This document shows, in pieces, positions 12,701-26,514 of a stretch of 64,000 bases of DNA. The stretch comes from Casuarius casuarius (lineage: Eukaryota; Chordata; Aves; Casuariiformes; Casuariidae), in the NCBI GenBank assembly GCA_003342895.1, contig PTFA01000394.1, positions 124,001 through 188,000 on the forward strand, written 5' to 3'. Under the pieces are notes generated by a model. It saw only the letters and a list, made by a program, of their open reading frames with translations. It did not search any database and was not told the DNA's origin. The position numbers and the translations under genes were made by a program. Every line of letters starts with the position of its first letter. Positions within the stretch are counted from its first letter, which is position 1.

Positions 12701-15700
12701 GATTTTCATGAAGTAATTACATCTATAAAAATATTAAAATAGCAAGGGAAAAACTTGACTTCAAAAAATAAGTGATCAACAACTGGTAAAAAAGAAGCCA
12801 ATATATCTACCTCTCCAACAGGAGTAAAGCAGTATTGGATGCAAGAAAAACATGAATTTTTAAGAAATCTTGCTTTATGACAGAACTTCATAAACTCTGT
12901 ATTTGTTTTTGTATTATGAGCATTTGTCAATCNGCGGTATGAAATTTAATATTTCAACTTTTTTTAAAAAATTATCAAATTTTCATGGGTTCAGTATTTA
13001 TATTGAGATCAGGGCTGTTTCTTACTTTATTAGATATAAACTTAGAGGGAAAAATAGAAAGGAAAGTATCNTCCTCATCAGCTGATATCATTAAAATTAG
13101 TTTTTCTTGTTTCCATTTTCTTCGGGAAATGAATTTCTTCCTTCTCTTACCTTACAAGGTATGAAAATAAGTATATTGTCATAAATCTTGTTTGAGCTCC
13201 TTTTTGCTGGACAAAACACTGTGGGACTGTATTTCAAGAGCTTCCCGCTGTGCAAGATACAGACCTGGCATCGCATCCTAGCCCTAGTTTACCAAGGAGA
13301 AAAGATGTTGGATGTTGAAAAGTGAACGAAGAACTTCTGCATATAGGCAGTCCACCCCGCCATATTTCTTCTCAGTAAATGCAAACAAATCAGACTATTT
13401 TAACCAGGCTTTCTGAAATGGTTGACTTAAAATATACTTTCAAAATTAAACTAGAATGCAACTATGTATTAATCAATATGCATTCATTCACAGTACTGGA
13501 CTATTAGTTTAAATGAAAACCCCAGCTGTTCTAAGTACGGAGAGGCTGGATCAATCGGTATCTCTTGGAGCAGGGTATTTTTTAAGTGAGTGAAAATAAA
13601 CACACTCCTACTTGTATTTGGTAAAGAAAAAAGTTCCAGCCATTTTGCCACAGTTAATACCATCTAGAATGCCACATAAATCCTTGGCATAAAATGTAAT
13701 ATAAACACATTTAATATAGTAAATACATCTCATTTTTTAAAGAGGAACACTTTGAAATTGCACTTAATTAAAAAAAAAAAAACAGTGTTGCAATTCAGGG
13801 AGTAAAGTAATAGAGTAAAACTGGCAGACTATGTTACCCAGGTGATCTCATACACAGATGACACGATTATTGAAAACTTTAGTGCTCAACCTTCCNGCCT
13901 GTTCAGCTAGACCCACAGCCCCCCAAGTGTGAGCCCAGCATTGGTGCTGGGGCAGGGGCCATGGTGAGGTGGCACCCAGGGGGTGCCAGCCCAGCCCAGC
14001 NCTGTACCTTGTGCCCCCCCCCGCCACCGAGGCCCCAAGGCCACTTGAGCTGGACACACACTGATGCTCAGAGCCCCAGCTCAAATGACACCATTAATAC
14101 CACCGAAAGACTTGTACTCTGCCAAGGAACTTTTATACTGNGCATTTATTTTGCTTCCCTTTAAAAGAGCAATCCTTCTGAGGGAAAAGCTTGGATAGGG
14201 GATTTAAGATTCTCCCCCCTAAAACTAATCAAATTCCTTCTAACAAAGGCCAGAGATATCATCTGTCCTTCCCAAACTTCTTCCTTCTTTAGTCTTCTTG
14301 TCTTCCACCTTTCGGTTAGCTCTCCAGATACCATCCTCACCACAGGCAGCTCTCCTAGCCCTCCTGCCTTGCACTGAAATACCGTTGTCTACAATCTAAG
14401 CAAGAAAATTAGCTACAGTTGGATGTTCATGGCTTCTTTGACACAAATGAGAAGGATATTCTTCTGTTTTAACTATCATTTTTTCACATGCACTAATTAC
14501 CAAGTTTATGTTTGCAATCCTTTCTTTTTACTATAACNTGAGGTCTTCATGTATGCAACTAATGCACGTTATTCTGAAAAACTCCATTTACAATAATAAT
14601 TATGCTTTACAAATCTACCAGCACTCTGATTCTTTTTGGAAAACTTCCCTTTCTATAACCANAACCCTGGATCTCCTTTCCCCCAAAGTGTGAATCAAGA
14701 GGAAAGACTTTATTTTTAAACTTACCCAACTTCAAGCCCTCCTTACATCTGAGAAAACTATCAAGCAGCCCACATGGTGTTCCCTGAAAAAAGTGAAACT
14801 TAAACATCTTTATGGGACCCAAATGTTTCATTCGAAATGGTATTAAAAAAGAACGAGCCGCAAACCCAGGGATTTTCCATGCATGTTCCCAGTCTCTCTC
14901 TTTCTCTTTTTCTCTCTTCCTCCACCATAAAGGCCCACTGGAAGAGCAGTCATGCTGACGAGAAATCTAACAGTGCACAGAATAATAAAAGTGCATTTAC
15001 TTAGGATTAGATCACGAATTAACAATCTGAACTGAGCAAGTGACATCACATTTTATGAAACCTCTCCATCCCAAGGTGCAGAAGAGCCAGCATTCCCTCC
15101 CACATCTTCTTTTCCTTCCTTCCCTCCAGAGTCCACTCCCTTGACCTCCAGCCTGGCATAATGCACCTTTGTCAGAAGTAGTTAAAGGCATTTCAGAAAA
15201 GTAGGCGAAATTTAATTTTGCTTCCCTGTGAATTAGGATGGAGACGTGATCCTGCCAACGGAAGAGGTAGAGGGAGCTATTGCTGTGTGAAGAAACTGCT
15301 CTNCTTGCAGCAGCTAGGGCACGGCACACCTTCACAGTCCTTGCCTGCAGCAGAAGCAACAGCCAGCATCATTTTGTAGGAGTCTGGACCAGACATGGAT
15401 GTTTTTTTGCCTGATGTAGGTATCTACTTTGCTCTCACCTGAACTGGTGCTCACCTCTGCGTAGTCCCTGGCATTGAAGCTATTTAGACATGACAAGGGG
15501 AGTCAACAGCTTGTATATTCCTCAGTCACTCATGTAAAAAATAAGTAAATAAAAGGAGTGAAAAGAATACAGTTTNAAGAATATTTTCAAGATAGTCTCA
15601 AAACTGGCATCAGGCAAACGTTTGCAGCTGAAATGTTTCCTTGGGAAACTACAGGTTAGGATNAAATAAAATTCATGATAATTTTGGAGATTCCAGAGCT

Positions 15701-18700
15701 AGAAGGCCAAATGGCCCACAAAGAAAACTATTAATATAAATGGGAGTCCAGGGAAAATTGATATCTGTGGGAAAAGGAAGAAAATCTCTGGGATATTGAC
15801 AGAGTCACAGAATATAAAAAGCCTTTTTTCTAATTCAAGAAACAATGAAATTTGGCATCCAAGTATGAATAATTGAAGACTTTTACATGTGATTTCATAT
15901 TTTTTCCCAGCACTAGGTCAAGCCTCCTTCTGACTGTTTTGTAGGCCCATTCTTAAAGTAACCTCAGAATCAATTCACTCTTGATAGGTCTTGATAAGTC
16001 TGATTTTAAAACAAGAGGTATAACTTCTCATCTTTAAGATTCCCACAGATAAACAGCTAATCTGCGATTCTTGCACCTAAGCTTTGTGAGCTTTGTCTGA
16101 ATTCTTCGAAGCCCACACACAGCGAACTTTGATTTGTCCCTAACCACGGANAGAAACCTCTAGCAAAGTTAAAAGAGTATTTGGAGACATTTGTTATGTA
16201 GTAACCAAGAAACACCTTGGACTCCTTTACCATGAAATCTCTCCTAGGCTTTATGTTCTCATCAATATTACATAAAACAAGTCTTGAGATTAAGAGAATA
16301 TATTTGTATACATGCAGTAACAAATAGCTANTCTTATTTATAAATGACTGATTTTGTTATTAACTGAATAGATCACTTAAATTGAGGAAGGAATTTTGCA
16401 AAGAGACTAATACAGTGATTCATCAATTTTAAATCTTGAAGGAACTATCATGCTCATCTGTTCCCACTGGCTGCACTACAGTGCCACAGCCACATCATAG
16501 TATTACCACACCACAGTGATCTCATGAGTCTAAATATACCTGACACCAAAGACATCAAAATTCTTAGGCATATGTGTCCTGCTGGTAGCTGCNACCCTGG
16601 TCCTGAGCCACTCTAGACTGCTCAATCGTTGTGTACCTCTGAATCAGCTGCAATAAAGTTTGTCTCAGGTAAATATGGCCTAAAACAGCATAGTATCACA
16701 AAAAGAAGTATAGAAAAAATAAGATTTGGTGATATTATTTGGAAGACAAACTTTATGTTTGAACGTGTTCTACAAATGTGGATTATGTTATGTTTTCAAG
16801 GTACAGGGTTCAGCTGGAGGACTAGATATGGGTAATGGACACAGTGCAACATGGATGTACCCTATACTTTTTAAATCCTATATCAAATGTTTAAAGAGCC
16901 ATTACCCAGCATCACGTTCTCTGACATTTTTGAAGAGTGTCCTTTCTCTAAGCTATTTTTAAGTTAACAGAGCCACCAATTTACATTAAAAACTAAACAA
17001 AACAGAAAAAAAGGGACTTGTGTTACTCTATTTCTTGTGAGCTCTTTCCTTCCATTTAATTTCTGCGAACGGGAGAGCATAAGTATTATAACTAGAATGG
17101 GATGGCAAACTGGCACATGTCCCACACTATTTATACTGTCAGTCTACTTCTACTTGTTTCTGACTTCCTTAGCGGCACAGAATACTTCCTCATTGGCAGA
17201 GATTCATTCCTCATTTCACTCAACAAAGACACATCGTTCTTCTAGAGAGCCTTTAAAAGTGATCGTGTAGGCTGTTGGTGATAAGTCAGAGCCAATTTTT
17301 TAGATAAATAACAGTTCACATCAGTACCGATATGAGCAGTATCATATGAAAATTAAAAATATTTTGTCTTCAACGAACGATTCTTCAAATGATTTTCACA
17401 CANTTTTCTTTAGACTGCTGTGAATTAAAAGTCTCCTGTTTATTATCTGCTACTTCATAGTTCTTCCGGCATGCAATGAATCCAGAAGAAGGTACCAGCT
17501 GGTCCACTCCTGCTAGTCCAGTAAGCAATGTTGGTGCTAGGCTGGTGGGAACCATGGAAGGAGAGTAGTCAGGAGACTCACCTGTACTTTGGATTACTGC
17601 CACTGTTAACTAACGTGGGGGTCCCAGCTAGCTCTTCTGATCACTTATCCCTAANGGCATCCCTGACTGTGTTTACTGTTAAGTCATTCCTATTGCCCAT
17701 TTCATTGGTGAGATCTCTCAACTAAAGGAACAGAAACAGCTGTGAAACTCATTAGTGTTCAAGACTCTTTTAAATCAAAGCCTCCTGTCTGTTCCAATGA
17801 ATTAGCTGGATTTTAGCATGCCCCACTGAGTTCATATCTCTTCTAAATTTCTAAATAAGGCCAAATTTTCTGAAGGAACAACCCCAAACTCAGCAAGCCC
17901 AATTCTCTGTTCACCTCCCCTTCTGTTAGCCCATGGCCCACACTGCACTTTCCCACTCAGATTACATGCATTTGATAGCAATTTTTCAGCTGTCTGATGT
18001 AGAGTACTGTTTGCCCCACCAAGGAAATGAGGTAGAAAACATTGCACTAGATGGCATTAACAAGATCATAGACATTATATATCCTCAGTTAGACTGTGAA
18101 ATCTCTTCCACAACTGATTTAAAAATTCTGCTTTTAAGTGTAATTATAACATTGAAATAAACAAATCANTTTACTAGAATTACTAATTGAAATGTTTGAT
18201 TCTGGAATATTTCTGATATTATCCTTTTTCCCACCTATCAATCAGACCTACTTGAAAAGTGAGCACTTATCTTAGGCAAGATGTTAAATATTGATTTTTT
18301 TAAATGGTCTGTGGTTTTTGCAAGCTCATTTTATATTATAAAATACACAATTGTGACTTAAACGTGTGTCACCGAAATTTTGGGGCACAGCCAAGTAGTT
18401 AGATATTTACAGCATTATGTTTACTGCAGTCATGAAGCCTTTTTGCTGCTGGAGTTAAATACCATTAGATGATGAAAGAATGGTTTTTGGAGTACTTTCA
18501 AAATAGGGACTGAGAATTATGTGGCCCATACGCAACTCATTCAACAATTTTTCTTCTCAGTGGAGTAAAAAATAAAGCTAAGATAACTTCTTACTATAGT
18601 GTTACCTGTTGCTTTTTAAAGTACCAATTGTTTAGTTTGTCTAAGTAGAGCAACAGATTCCACAGATTTTGTTTAGTCTACAGGTCATCTTCTGGGCAAG

Positions 18701-20359
18701 CATTTCAAGAACATATGCCAATAGTTAGCTGAATAACTACTGTATGCCAGAGGCTGTAAGAGAAGAAAAATCCCTCCACTTACTCTGACTAACAGAATAA
18801 TAAAACAAAACAAAGAGAAAAATGTACAGTAATATACTCAAATAGATATTTTGAGGTTACAAATCAACATTTTTTGCATTCCAAATTTATCATAATCTCT
18901 GCCAAATAGCTTTCAGATTGCTCTCAGAGGGAAACCATTCAAAAGTGCCTATGGAATTTCAGATTCTAAACTTAAGATTAATTTAAGAGTTCAGCTTTCA
19001 TTGATTTACCTAGGTACTTAAGCTTAATCAGGTTTGAAAATGTGACTCAGGTAAGTAAGTTAGNTGGGTACTTTGAAAACTGTACTCCACATCTATTTAG
19101 GGAACAACATCTTGTTAGCAACTATATTAACATCTTACCATTAAAGTAAAACCACTTTGGGTAGATGGCCAAATTTCCTCATCTCCTCTCACGTCTAGAA
19201 GACATCTCAAATCTTTGTTATATAGTGTGCTTTCGAACACATCAGTACATACAAGAAAGCTCCCTCAAAAAGTACCATCAGAAGAACACAGATTCTACAA
19301 AATTCAGGAACAAACAGGTTACTANGTATATTCCCAAACTGTTTTCATATGAATTCCTACTTAGTGACCCGGCCCCAACTACGTATGTCAGATTTTGAAT
19401 CCTGTACGTGCTATTACTTCCAGGAACTCTTCTACAAAGCCCTCATTTTGGCTTCACTTTATACTCACAAATTGTGTTACTCAGAATGAGTCAAGCAAAT
19501 ATGTGCGTAAACTATATAATTTGCTGATTGCTCTTCCCCTTCCCTTTTCTCTTTCAGCTAATTCTGACTAGTCCTGTTTGTCCAGCTTTTATCTTTTCAG
19601 ACACATCTAGTACATCATAAACAACACTAAAAATCAACAAAATCATCGCCATCTTCTTCCTCTTGTGATAATGACAATAATTCTTGTCTCAATTTTCAGG
19701 TAGAAGTTCCTTTTCCAGCTTGCATGCTTTAGTTAAAGATAAAATTAGAAGCATGAGGCAGCTTTTTCACTTTCCTACAAAGTATCTGGCATTGACCACT
19801 TGTTGGACAGGATACCAGATGCACCACTATTTGCTTTCTGTATGTCAATTCATATGTTGTTAAAATTAAAACCAGACTATTACAATCCTTGACCAAGCAA
19901 ACTGAATTTGCCAACTTACTAAGAATGAATTTCAGAATCCCTAACACATCCATGTGCACTTAGTGGCATTCATATCTTCATTTCCCTACGAACTTCTGCC
20001 ATTATTACCATAAAAAAACAAAGAAAATCAAAGGCAACAAGTAAAAAAAACAATGGATAGATGACAGACTAGCCTGCTAGTTGAAGCCTTTCTTTGTCTC
20101 CATTCACCTCATCTATTTTTTCTGTCATTTTAGTTTGTATATACAATGGCAATAAAAAATAAAAGGAGAAGCATAAAAACAGCTTCCGCCACACCATAAG
20201 CAAGTGTTTCTGGTTTCACTAGGAGCAGAAAAGGAAAATAACAAACTTGGGAAATACTTTGAATTTATATCCATTTTGTTGTGAAACATATTTCAAAGAC
20301 AACAGAAACATACCCCACTAAATACTATGTGATGCATTTTGCAAGTCAGTTCATACCAC
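9736..20359. other. Intergenic AT-rich DNA
   Basis: No gene or RNA gene recognised over about 10.6 kb. Apart from the GC-rich patch at 13880-14085 I see only a 13-A run near 13770 and a pyrimidine-rich stretch near 14890-14930. Two stretches near 15690 (AGAGCTAGAAGGCCAAATGG) and 16435 (TTGAAGGAACTATCATGCTC) faintly resemble ancient reverse-orientation CR1 tails but are too diverged to call. Confidence 0.55.
13880..14085. other. GC-rich patch with C and G runs
   Basis: Isolated GC-rich stretch in AT-rich DNA (GGGGCAGGGGCC, GGCACCCAGGGGGTGCCAG, GTGCCCCCCCCCGCC). It contains the inverted words GGCACCC and GGGTGCC around 13971-13988. It holds two single Ns and no recognised coding sequence. Possibly a remnant of a GC-rich repeat. 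Confidence 0.4.
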
Positions 20360-20691
20360 ATAAAGATGTAATAACTTTTAAGCAAAGAGCACAGAATAGA
20401 AATGTCAGCTTAATTTCTANTGACCTCGTGAAAATTGTTGCTCTTACANTGAAATGAATACTCTGTGTTTGAAACCGCATAGAAAGATTGGGTATGTCTG
20501 TAGCAGGTGAGACATATGGTGCATGGTCCTGACTCTTTTTCGCTCAGTTTCTGCTTCATTAAGTAGAACATTTTATTAGGAATAAACAGTTTCTAATGAT
20601 CTCCTTCNAACTATATAAATTGAAAATANTGTATGTAATTTTGCAAATACNTTTGCAAATATAGCAAAAGCAACACNAATACTGCAAAAGA
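20360..20691 (+). repeat. 332-bp inverted repeat, left arm
   Basis: The arm is the reverse complement of 23612-23943 over its whole length without a gap (position x pairs with 44303 minus x). Apart from N positions I count two mismatches (an A/T near 20366 and a C/T in GAAACCGCAT), so identity exceeds 99%. Single Ns at 20420 and 20677 have N at exactly the mirrored positions in the other arm, and four further Ns are resolved there. The arm contains two TTTGCAAAT motifs but no coding frame. No target-site duplication or recognised transposon terminus is visible at its edges. Confidence 0.95.
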
Positions 20692-20924
20692 GTTTATACC
20701 ACATTTTCACCATAAATTCTTAAATGAGTTAATGGGTTTTACCTAAAAAGACCCAAAGGTACAAACCAGCTGTTGATGCTAGCCCAGGAAGCCGAGTCCA
20801 GGCNTAGGTGTAACCAAGGCAGTTAGGTGCCCACTGCTGCCCACCCGGTGTCTGCCGGAGCCCCGGGAAGCTGCCATGGCTGCTCTCGCTGTCACCAGAG
20901 AGTTCAGAGGCAGAGGTGGTGGTT

Positions 20925-20999
20925 NNNNNNNNNNNNNNNNNNNNNNNNNNNNNNNNNNNNNNNNNNNNNNNNNNNNNNNNNNNNNNNNNNNNNNNNNNN
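20925..20999. other. Assembly gap (75 N)
   Basis: A run of N inside the GC-rich patch, entered through GGTGGTGGTT and left through ACCCCAGCG. Confidence 0.99.
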
Positions 21000-21106
21000 A
21001 CCCCAGCGAGCAGCCATTGCTTTCCTGTTGTCAGAAGCAGCAGGGGCAGGAGGGTTTCCTCTGGCCCAGCTCCACCACTCCTCCTTTTCCTGCCACAAGA
21101 GTGCCT

Positions 21107-21134
21107 TCTCCTCCTCCTCCTCCTCCTCCTCCTC
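21107..21134. repeat. (TCC)n microsatellite
   Basis: About nine TCC triplets in a row. On the minus strand this is a purine (GGA) tract, and it produces a spurious poly-Arg or poly-Ser stretch in open frames. Confidence 0.9.
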
Positions 21135-21950
21135 AGTCTTGCCTGCTCATCTGCTGAGAAGACTTGAGGCAGGTCTCCAGTTTCATTAAAGGAACTGAAT
21201 AACAAATATGCAAAAGGGCAGGAGAAATCATAAGCTGATAGATTTTATTTTATATTTGATTAGCAGGCTAGTCTTGCTGAAAGTGACTTACAGCCATTAA
21301 TCTACTAGACCTTGTTCTAGTCATCCTAATTATCTTAATGAGAGAAACCAATTTTCATTGCCTATCTTACACTTACTCTTTTCCATCAATACCTACAAAT
21401 TTTTTTTAGCTTTTAAGAGGATTTTATTAGAGGCGATAAAAAATGTTCCTAGGGAAAGTTCAGGTTCACATTTTACATTACAATGCAGTGCAGTTCATGG
21501 AAAAGATTAAAGCTGCTAAAAAACTCATTTATTTCTTGACTCCTTGCAGCCATTGCTTGTACAACTGGCTTTACTAATATATTAGGAAGAAAATATGGGA
21601 AGGTCCTTGCCAGCACCCCTGGAACGCGCTAAGGCAGCAGTAGCAGAGAAACCAACCGTCCCTTCACTAAGGCACTAGCCTTTGGCAGACTTCCCTAGAG
21701 CTCTGTTTCCACCTCCATCCATGTCATGCTCCACCCTGATGAATTCCTGCACACCGGTCCCTGCCCCCTGCACACATTCCTCTTACAACCTGAGCCTTTG
21801 GTCTCTCTCTTATGTACTGTAAACTCACGCACCATTACCCCCACTCTGGCAGTGGAGGTGTCATCATTTTGAGATGCCTGGGAGAAATAAAATATATGTT
21901 TAATTCTGGCATTTCAAATATGGCTTGCCTTACTACACATTACTCTGTGC

Positions 21951-21968
21951 ATGTGTGTGTGTGTGTGT
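21951..21968. repeat. (TG)n microsatellite
   Basis: Short TG dinucleotide run (ATGTGTGTGTGTGTGTGT) followed by a degenerate ATGCATATATGCATG tail. Confidence 0.9.
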
Positions 21969-23611
21969 ATGCATATATGCATGAAGTTTGGAATTTGTGG
22001 TAACAGTGACTGTTCAGCAGAGAAACACAAAAAAGCAAAGGAACACAGCAAACTTCCAGAAAAAGATCATATTTAAATCTTTTCTCTGTATAAACCGGGA
22101 AATTCTTCATTTAAAAAATTCAGAAAATTCCATTTTTCTCTGGTAGGTTTATTATATCAAATTGGGAGATTGAATTCAATTACTGAGAGTTAAAAAAAGA
22201 AATCTACTTTGATTTTAAATATAAATGTGGATGTATATTGAACAAAATATTAACTAATGATACTTCCATAGTCTGAACTATACACACCATGCAAATATCT
22301 ATTGCATATAAACACTATAAATTTTTCTTTTAATATTAATGTTATCTTTTTCATGAGACAGAATGTTAACACCATCTTGATAAGCCACTTACGTGGTGTC
22401 GGAATGAGGTAAATAACTAGCCAGGTCCAATTATGGCTAGACCACAAGTAAACTACAGTTTCTGTTTTTTCGGAGGTGCCAAAGTGGATACCAGGTGTCT
22501 AAAACCATTAGTCTACTGTTGTGTAAACAGCAAAAAGCATCTGAAAGTCTAATGGGAATTAAAGGTCAGTTTGATGTAAAGAAGCTTGNTTGTAAGTACT
22601 TTGATATTTATTGTTTCTGTAATTATTAATTAAATGATCAGATCAGTGTTTTATGTGTTTATTTTTCTAAACATAGGTCATATTTTCAGTTGAATATTAG
22701 ACTTTTAAAGCATTTTTCTTTTTCAGTACCATCTGAGAGCAAAATTTACTGTAAAATGCCAGCTTGTTACAAACATATTTGAAACATATCATTTGATAAC
22801 AGCATTTTTTTAAAGCCAAAATCCTGACTGGCTGCATGGCTACATGTATGCAAGCAAACTGTGGCATTCACAGCTGTTTATCAATCTTATATACCAAGCC
22901 ATATAATTCACTGCCTCACTGGGAATTATGTTTGCAGCCATTTCCACCTGTTATGCATATACATAGACTTTTGCTGCTTTTCTCATGGATACCTTTGCCC
23001 AGACAATGCCACTGTGTTGAGGCTAGTTATCTCACCCAGAACCGAGGTTCAATTTTCATGGTAGACACCAGGATCAACTGCCATTTGTTTTTTTCATGTG
23101 TTGGATGTCTACATTGNGTTCTAGCAAGAATTGGACCTGTGTTTTGAAGGTTAAGAAACTCTCCATTAACCTGTTTTTAATGATAGCTCACTAGGATTCC
23201 TGCTGAAACTGTTATTTACTTAAAGCTCAAGGCAGGTTCTTGCAGAAGAGTTTGGATACACAGCTTAACCCTTATACATAGCTTTTGTGATGCTCAGCTT
23301 AATAGTGTATGGGGGGGTGCATCTCTGCTTAAGGAATAGTCACTTAAGATAAAAACTTTCATATTAAAAAAAAAAGTTCCTTTTGCAAAAAATGTAGTGT
23401 CACAGCTCCATGGATGAGAGAGTTGTATAGCAGCTGACAACACTGAGAGAGTGGAGATAGTACATATTACTTTCATCGTATGTAATGAATCAGTGCTCTG
23501 GATCCAATTCTGCAGCAAGTTCTGAGCACTACCAGTCAGCCCCTTAGAGCCTTAATTCCTTGATTCTTAAAAATGATTTTCAATTCTATTAAAAAAGGTT
23601 GTTTTTGTATT

Positions 23612-23943
23612 TCTTTTGCAGTATTNGTGTTGCTTTTGCTATATTTGCAAATGTATTTGCAAAATTACATACAGTATTTTCAATTTATATAGTTTGAAGG
23701 AGATCATTAGAAACTGTTTATTCCTAATAAAATGTTCTACTTAATGAAGCAGAAACTGAGCGAAAAAGAGTCAGGACCATGCACCATATGTCTCACCTGC
23801 TACAGACATACCCAATCTTTCTATGCAGTTTCAAACACAGAGTATTCATTTCAATGTAAGAGCAACAATTTTCACGAGGTCANTAGAAATTAAGCTGACA
23901 TTTCTATTCTGTGCTCTTTGCTTAAAAGTTATTACAACTTTAT
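23612..23943 (-). repeat. 332-bp inverted repeat, right arm
   Basis: This is the mirror arm of 20360-20691, separated from it by 2920 bp. Ns at 23626 and 23883 match N positions of the left arm. Sequence outside both arms is unrelated: CACATAAAG against GAAGATAAAG at the outer edge, and AAGAGTTTAT against AAGAAATACA at the inner edge. The duplication therefore has sharp ends. Confidence 0.95.
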
Positions 23944-26514
23944 CTTCTGAATTCTATGTAATATCTGTTCACTGAAGAGTCAGCTCCATGGCCAATAGAG
24001 AAGAAAGAGGCACACATGTCTAGCATCCTTGTAGAAATGATCTGCATTGGCTCACTTTCAGCCTAGAGCTCTGTATCTTTATGTTTGTCCACTTTGTAGT
24101 CTGTTTGTTTATTCTTGTGGGAGATGCAGCATCTGTCATCTACGCTTTGTCNGTCAGATCCTCTCAGCCGCTGCTTATGTGCGCTAACCAGAGACATCTC
24201 ACATGCTGTGCCCTGGCTAGGCTTGCTTCTCCTCTGCTCCAGGCAGGCTTCCAACCTTTTCCCCTGCTATCCCAGCAGTGGAGTGAGAGAGATCTGCCTA
24301 CAAAACCCTGTTTTGCTACTAGTCAAAGTCCATCCGTAATACTACCTCACATCCTCTCACTAATCCAAACACCTTCATGACTTAAATAAAACACAATCAA
24401 AAGCTATTAGCATAGTTAATATAGCCTTGTTATGCTGCTAGACACAAAGCTGAGTCATGAATTAGAAAACATTAACTTAAGAAAACCTGCAGAAACAGCT
24501 ACAAGTAGAATTTACCAATGTTCTGATATTAATACAGTATGGCATAAGAAACATGAAATAAACTGAGCAGTGTAAGTATGCACTCTATTCATAAAGAAGT
24601 TCCCAATAGCTAGATTTTAGTTTTATTCATGCTGAAGTGAATCTTGAACAATTCTAGTTTTCACATACAGCTGCTCTGGATTTGCCCTGCTGTAGCTGAG
24701 ATCAGCACCTGGCCTTTGAACTCCCTTCTCGTGCTCAAAAGCAGCTGATAGGAAATCTTTAATTATTTTACTCTAAGCTTGCCAACCTTCTGTTAGCTCT
24801 TTTGTCTTTTGGGGAAATTTATTCCTTGGACATCACTTAAGCTACTATTACTGCCTTCCTTGATAATTAAGATGTATATCTAGCAAGGGAAAAAAACAGT
24901 ATGCTGAACGACTCTGCAGCAGGTACTTTCTTATGGGATGTCTAACTTTTATAGACACAAGAATAAATGTTACCTTTTCTAAAGTTTGCCTGACATTACT
25001 GCTGGCTCTAGCACAACACTCTTCAGCCTTTTACCCTACACAGAGACATCGACTGAAGCTGACAGACAACCCTGACACTGAAGAAGCCTTCAGTTAAAAA
25101 ATCTCTAACTGGGACCACTTTGCTATTTCAGTTTTCCAGCTCTTCACTAGAATCAGGACTCACTTGCAAGAACTAAACTTTCCCTTCTCTTGTTGAAATT
25201 CAGAGTCAGCACCAGTGTGGTTCTAAACTCTGCTTTCTGCTTGAGGAGCTGAACTGTGGTCACTTGTTCTCTGTAACTACCAGAGAATGCAGGAAAACTG
25301 TTAAGATCAAATTATGCCTTTTCAAGGGCTGACAGCTCACATGGTAATGTGCTGAGCCACCACCAAGGAATGCTCTGGATTCTATTAATACAGGGGCAAT
25401 TTTGTAGAGTTTTCTCTAAATATATAACCTTACAAAAAAGCCTTATTTTCATGAAGCTAACACAGTGGAAAATGTGGCTAGAAAATAACTAGTATAAGCA
25501 TGATACCTTTGGCTTGAATAAAAGGATTATTATAAAGCTTATAATTCAGAAATTTGCAGTCAGATCATAAAGTAGCCTACTAGTAAACACCAAGTATTAA
25601 GGATTATAATAATACATATTTCTCTGTTAGTGACAGAAAGAGACATAAATAAACAAAGACCAATTCACTAATTGTAGCATGTATATGTGAAATGATTAGA
25701 CTTTATAGGCACGTATCAGTTCAGAGTAACGGTTCCAACAGAAAGTTTCCAAACTGATTATTTCAACAGCCTTCTTTCACACAGACAGGCATACAAAAAT
25801 TCTGATACATACTGATATACTAGATAACCTGAGAGGAGTGTTAAATTTCTTAACTGTATATTAAATTGATACATCTTTTCCATGGCTAATCAAAATAAAA
25901 AGCAGTTGTAACAAATCCACAATCAGTATGAAGGGTTTCAAATTGTTCATGGAGAGAGACAAAGTTCCCATACGCAATCCAAATTCTGCATTCCTCACAA
26001 GAACGGTGACCTGAGATTTGCTCTGTGATAGTTAAACATAGGATCCCTCCCACTGTGCCACATACACGTGCACACAGACACACACGCAAATGCATACACA
26101 CACATACATACACACGCAGAGTTATGGTCTAATTTCACTATATAATGGTGGCGGGATGCTTAAGCCTTTGTAAAGAGACTTGTGTTTCTGAGACTGAATA
26201 TACTACTTTAAATAAACAAGTATGATGTGGAAGTTTATACTAATTATTACAATCATTTAAGAGATCTTAGAGATACTCTGGATAATTTTCTGAAAACTGT
26301 AGTTCAGTACTCAGATGCTAGCAAAAAGACAAATAGAAGTTAAAAATGAATAGGAATGAAATAACAGAAACAGGAGAAAATCGTTATACACTGACTAAAT
26401 CCCTAGCACATGCATGTTCCCAACACTGCTACTGGTTATCACCTTCCAGATAGGATGTTCCAGTATTATATAAATAGATGGAAGGTAACCATTAAAAAAG
26501 TTGTGGAACGGTTT
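23944..26514. other. Intergenic AT-rich DNA
   Basis: No gene recognised. A moderately GC-richer block at about 24110-24370 carries short open frames without recognisable domains. The CA-rich tract at 26060-26117 is listed separately. Confidence 0.6.
26060..26117. repeat. Degenerate (CA)n-rich tract
   Basis: An alternating CA and TA run with interruptions (CACATACACG, GACACACACG, ACACACACATACATACAC). Confidence 0.85.

Larger units (their letters stand above)
20750..21165. other. GC-rich patch with assembly gap
   Basis: An isolated GC-richer block (for example CTGCCGGAGCCCCGGGAAGC near 20850) within AT-rich DNA, interrupted by Ns. Open frames cross it on both strands but include the gap and a low-complexity Arg- or Ser-coding triplet run, and I recognise no protein. 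It could be a small CpG island, an lncRNA first exon or simply GC-rich repeat DNA. Confidence 0.4.
20692..23611. other. Spacer between the 332-bp inverted arms
   Basis: About 2.9 kb without a supported gene. It contains a GC-rich patch with a 75-bp N gap near its left end (20750-21165), a TCC microsatellite, a TG microsatellite (21951-21968) and a homeodomain-like TAATTA cluster near 22620-22640 (AATTATTAATTAAATGATC). The rest is AT-rich DNA without visible features. Confidence 0.6.

Noticed and set aside
20729..21205. Open frames across the GC-rich patch with poly-Arg or poly-Ser
   Set aside because: They run through 75 Ns and a TCC microsatellite. The apparent length is an artefact.
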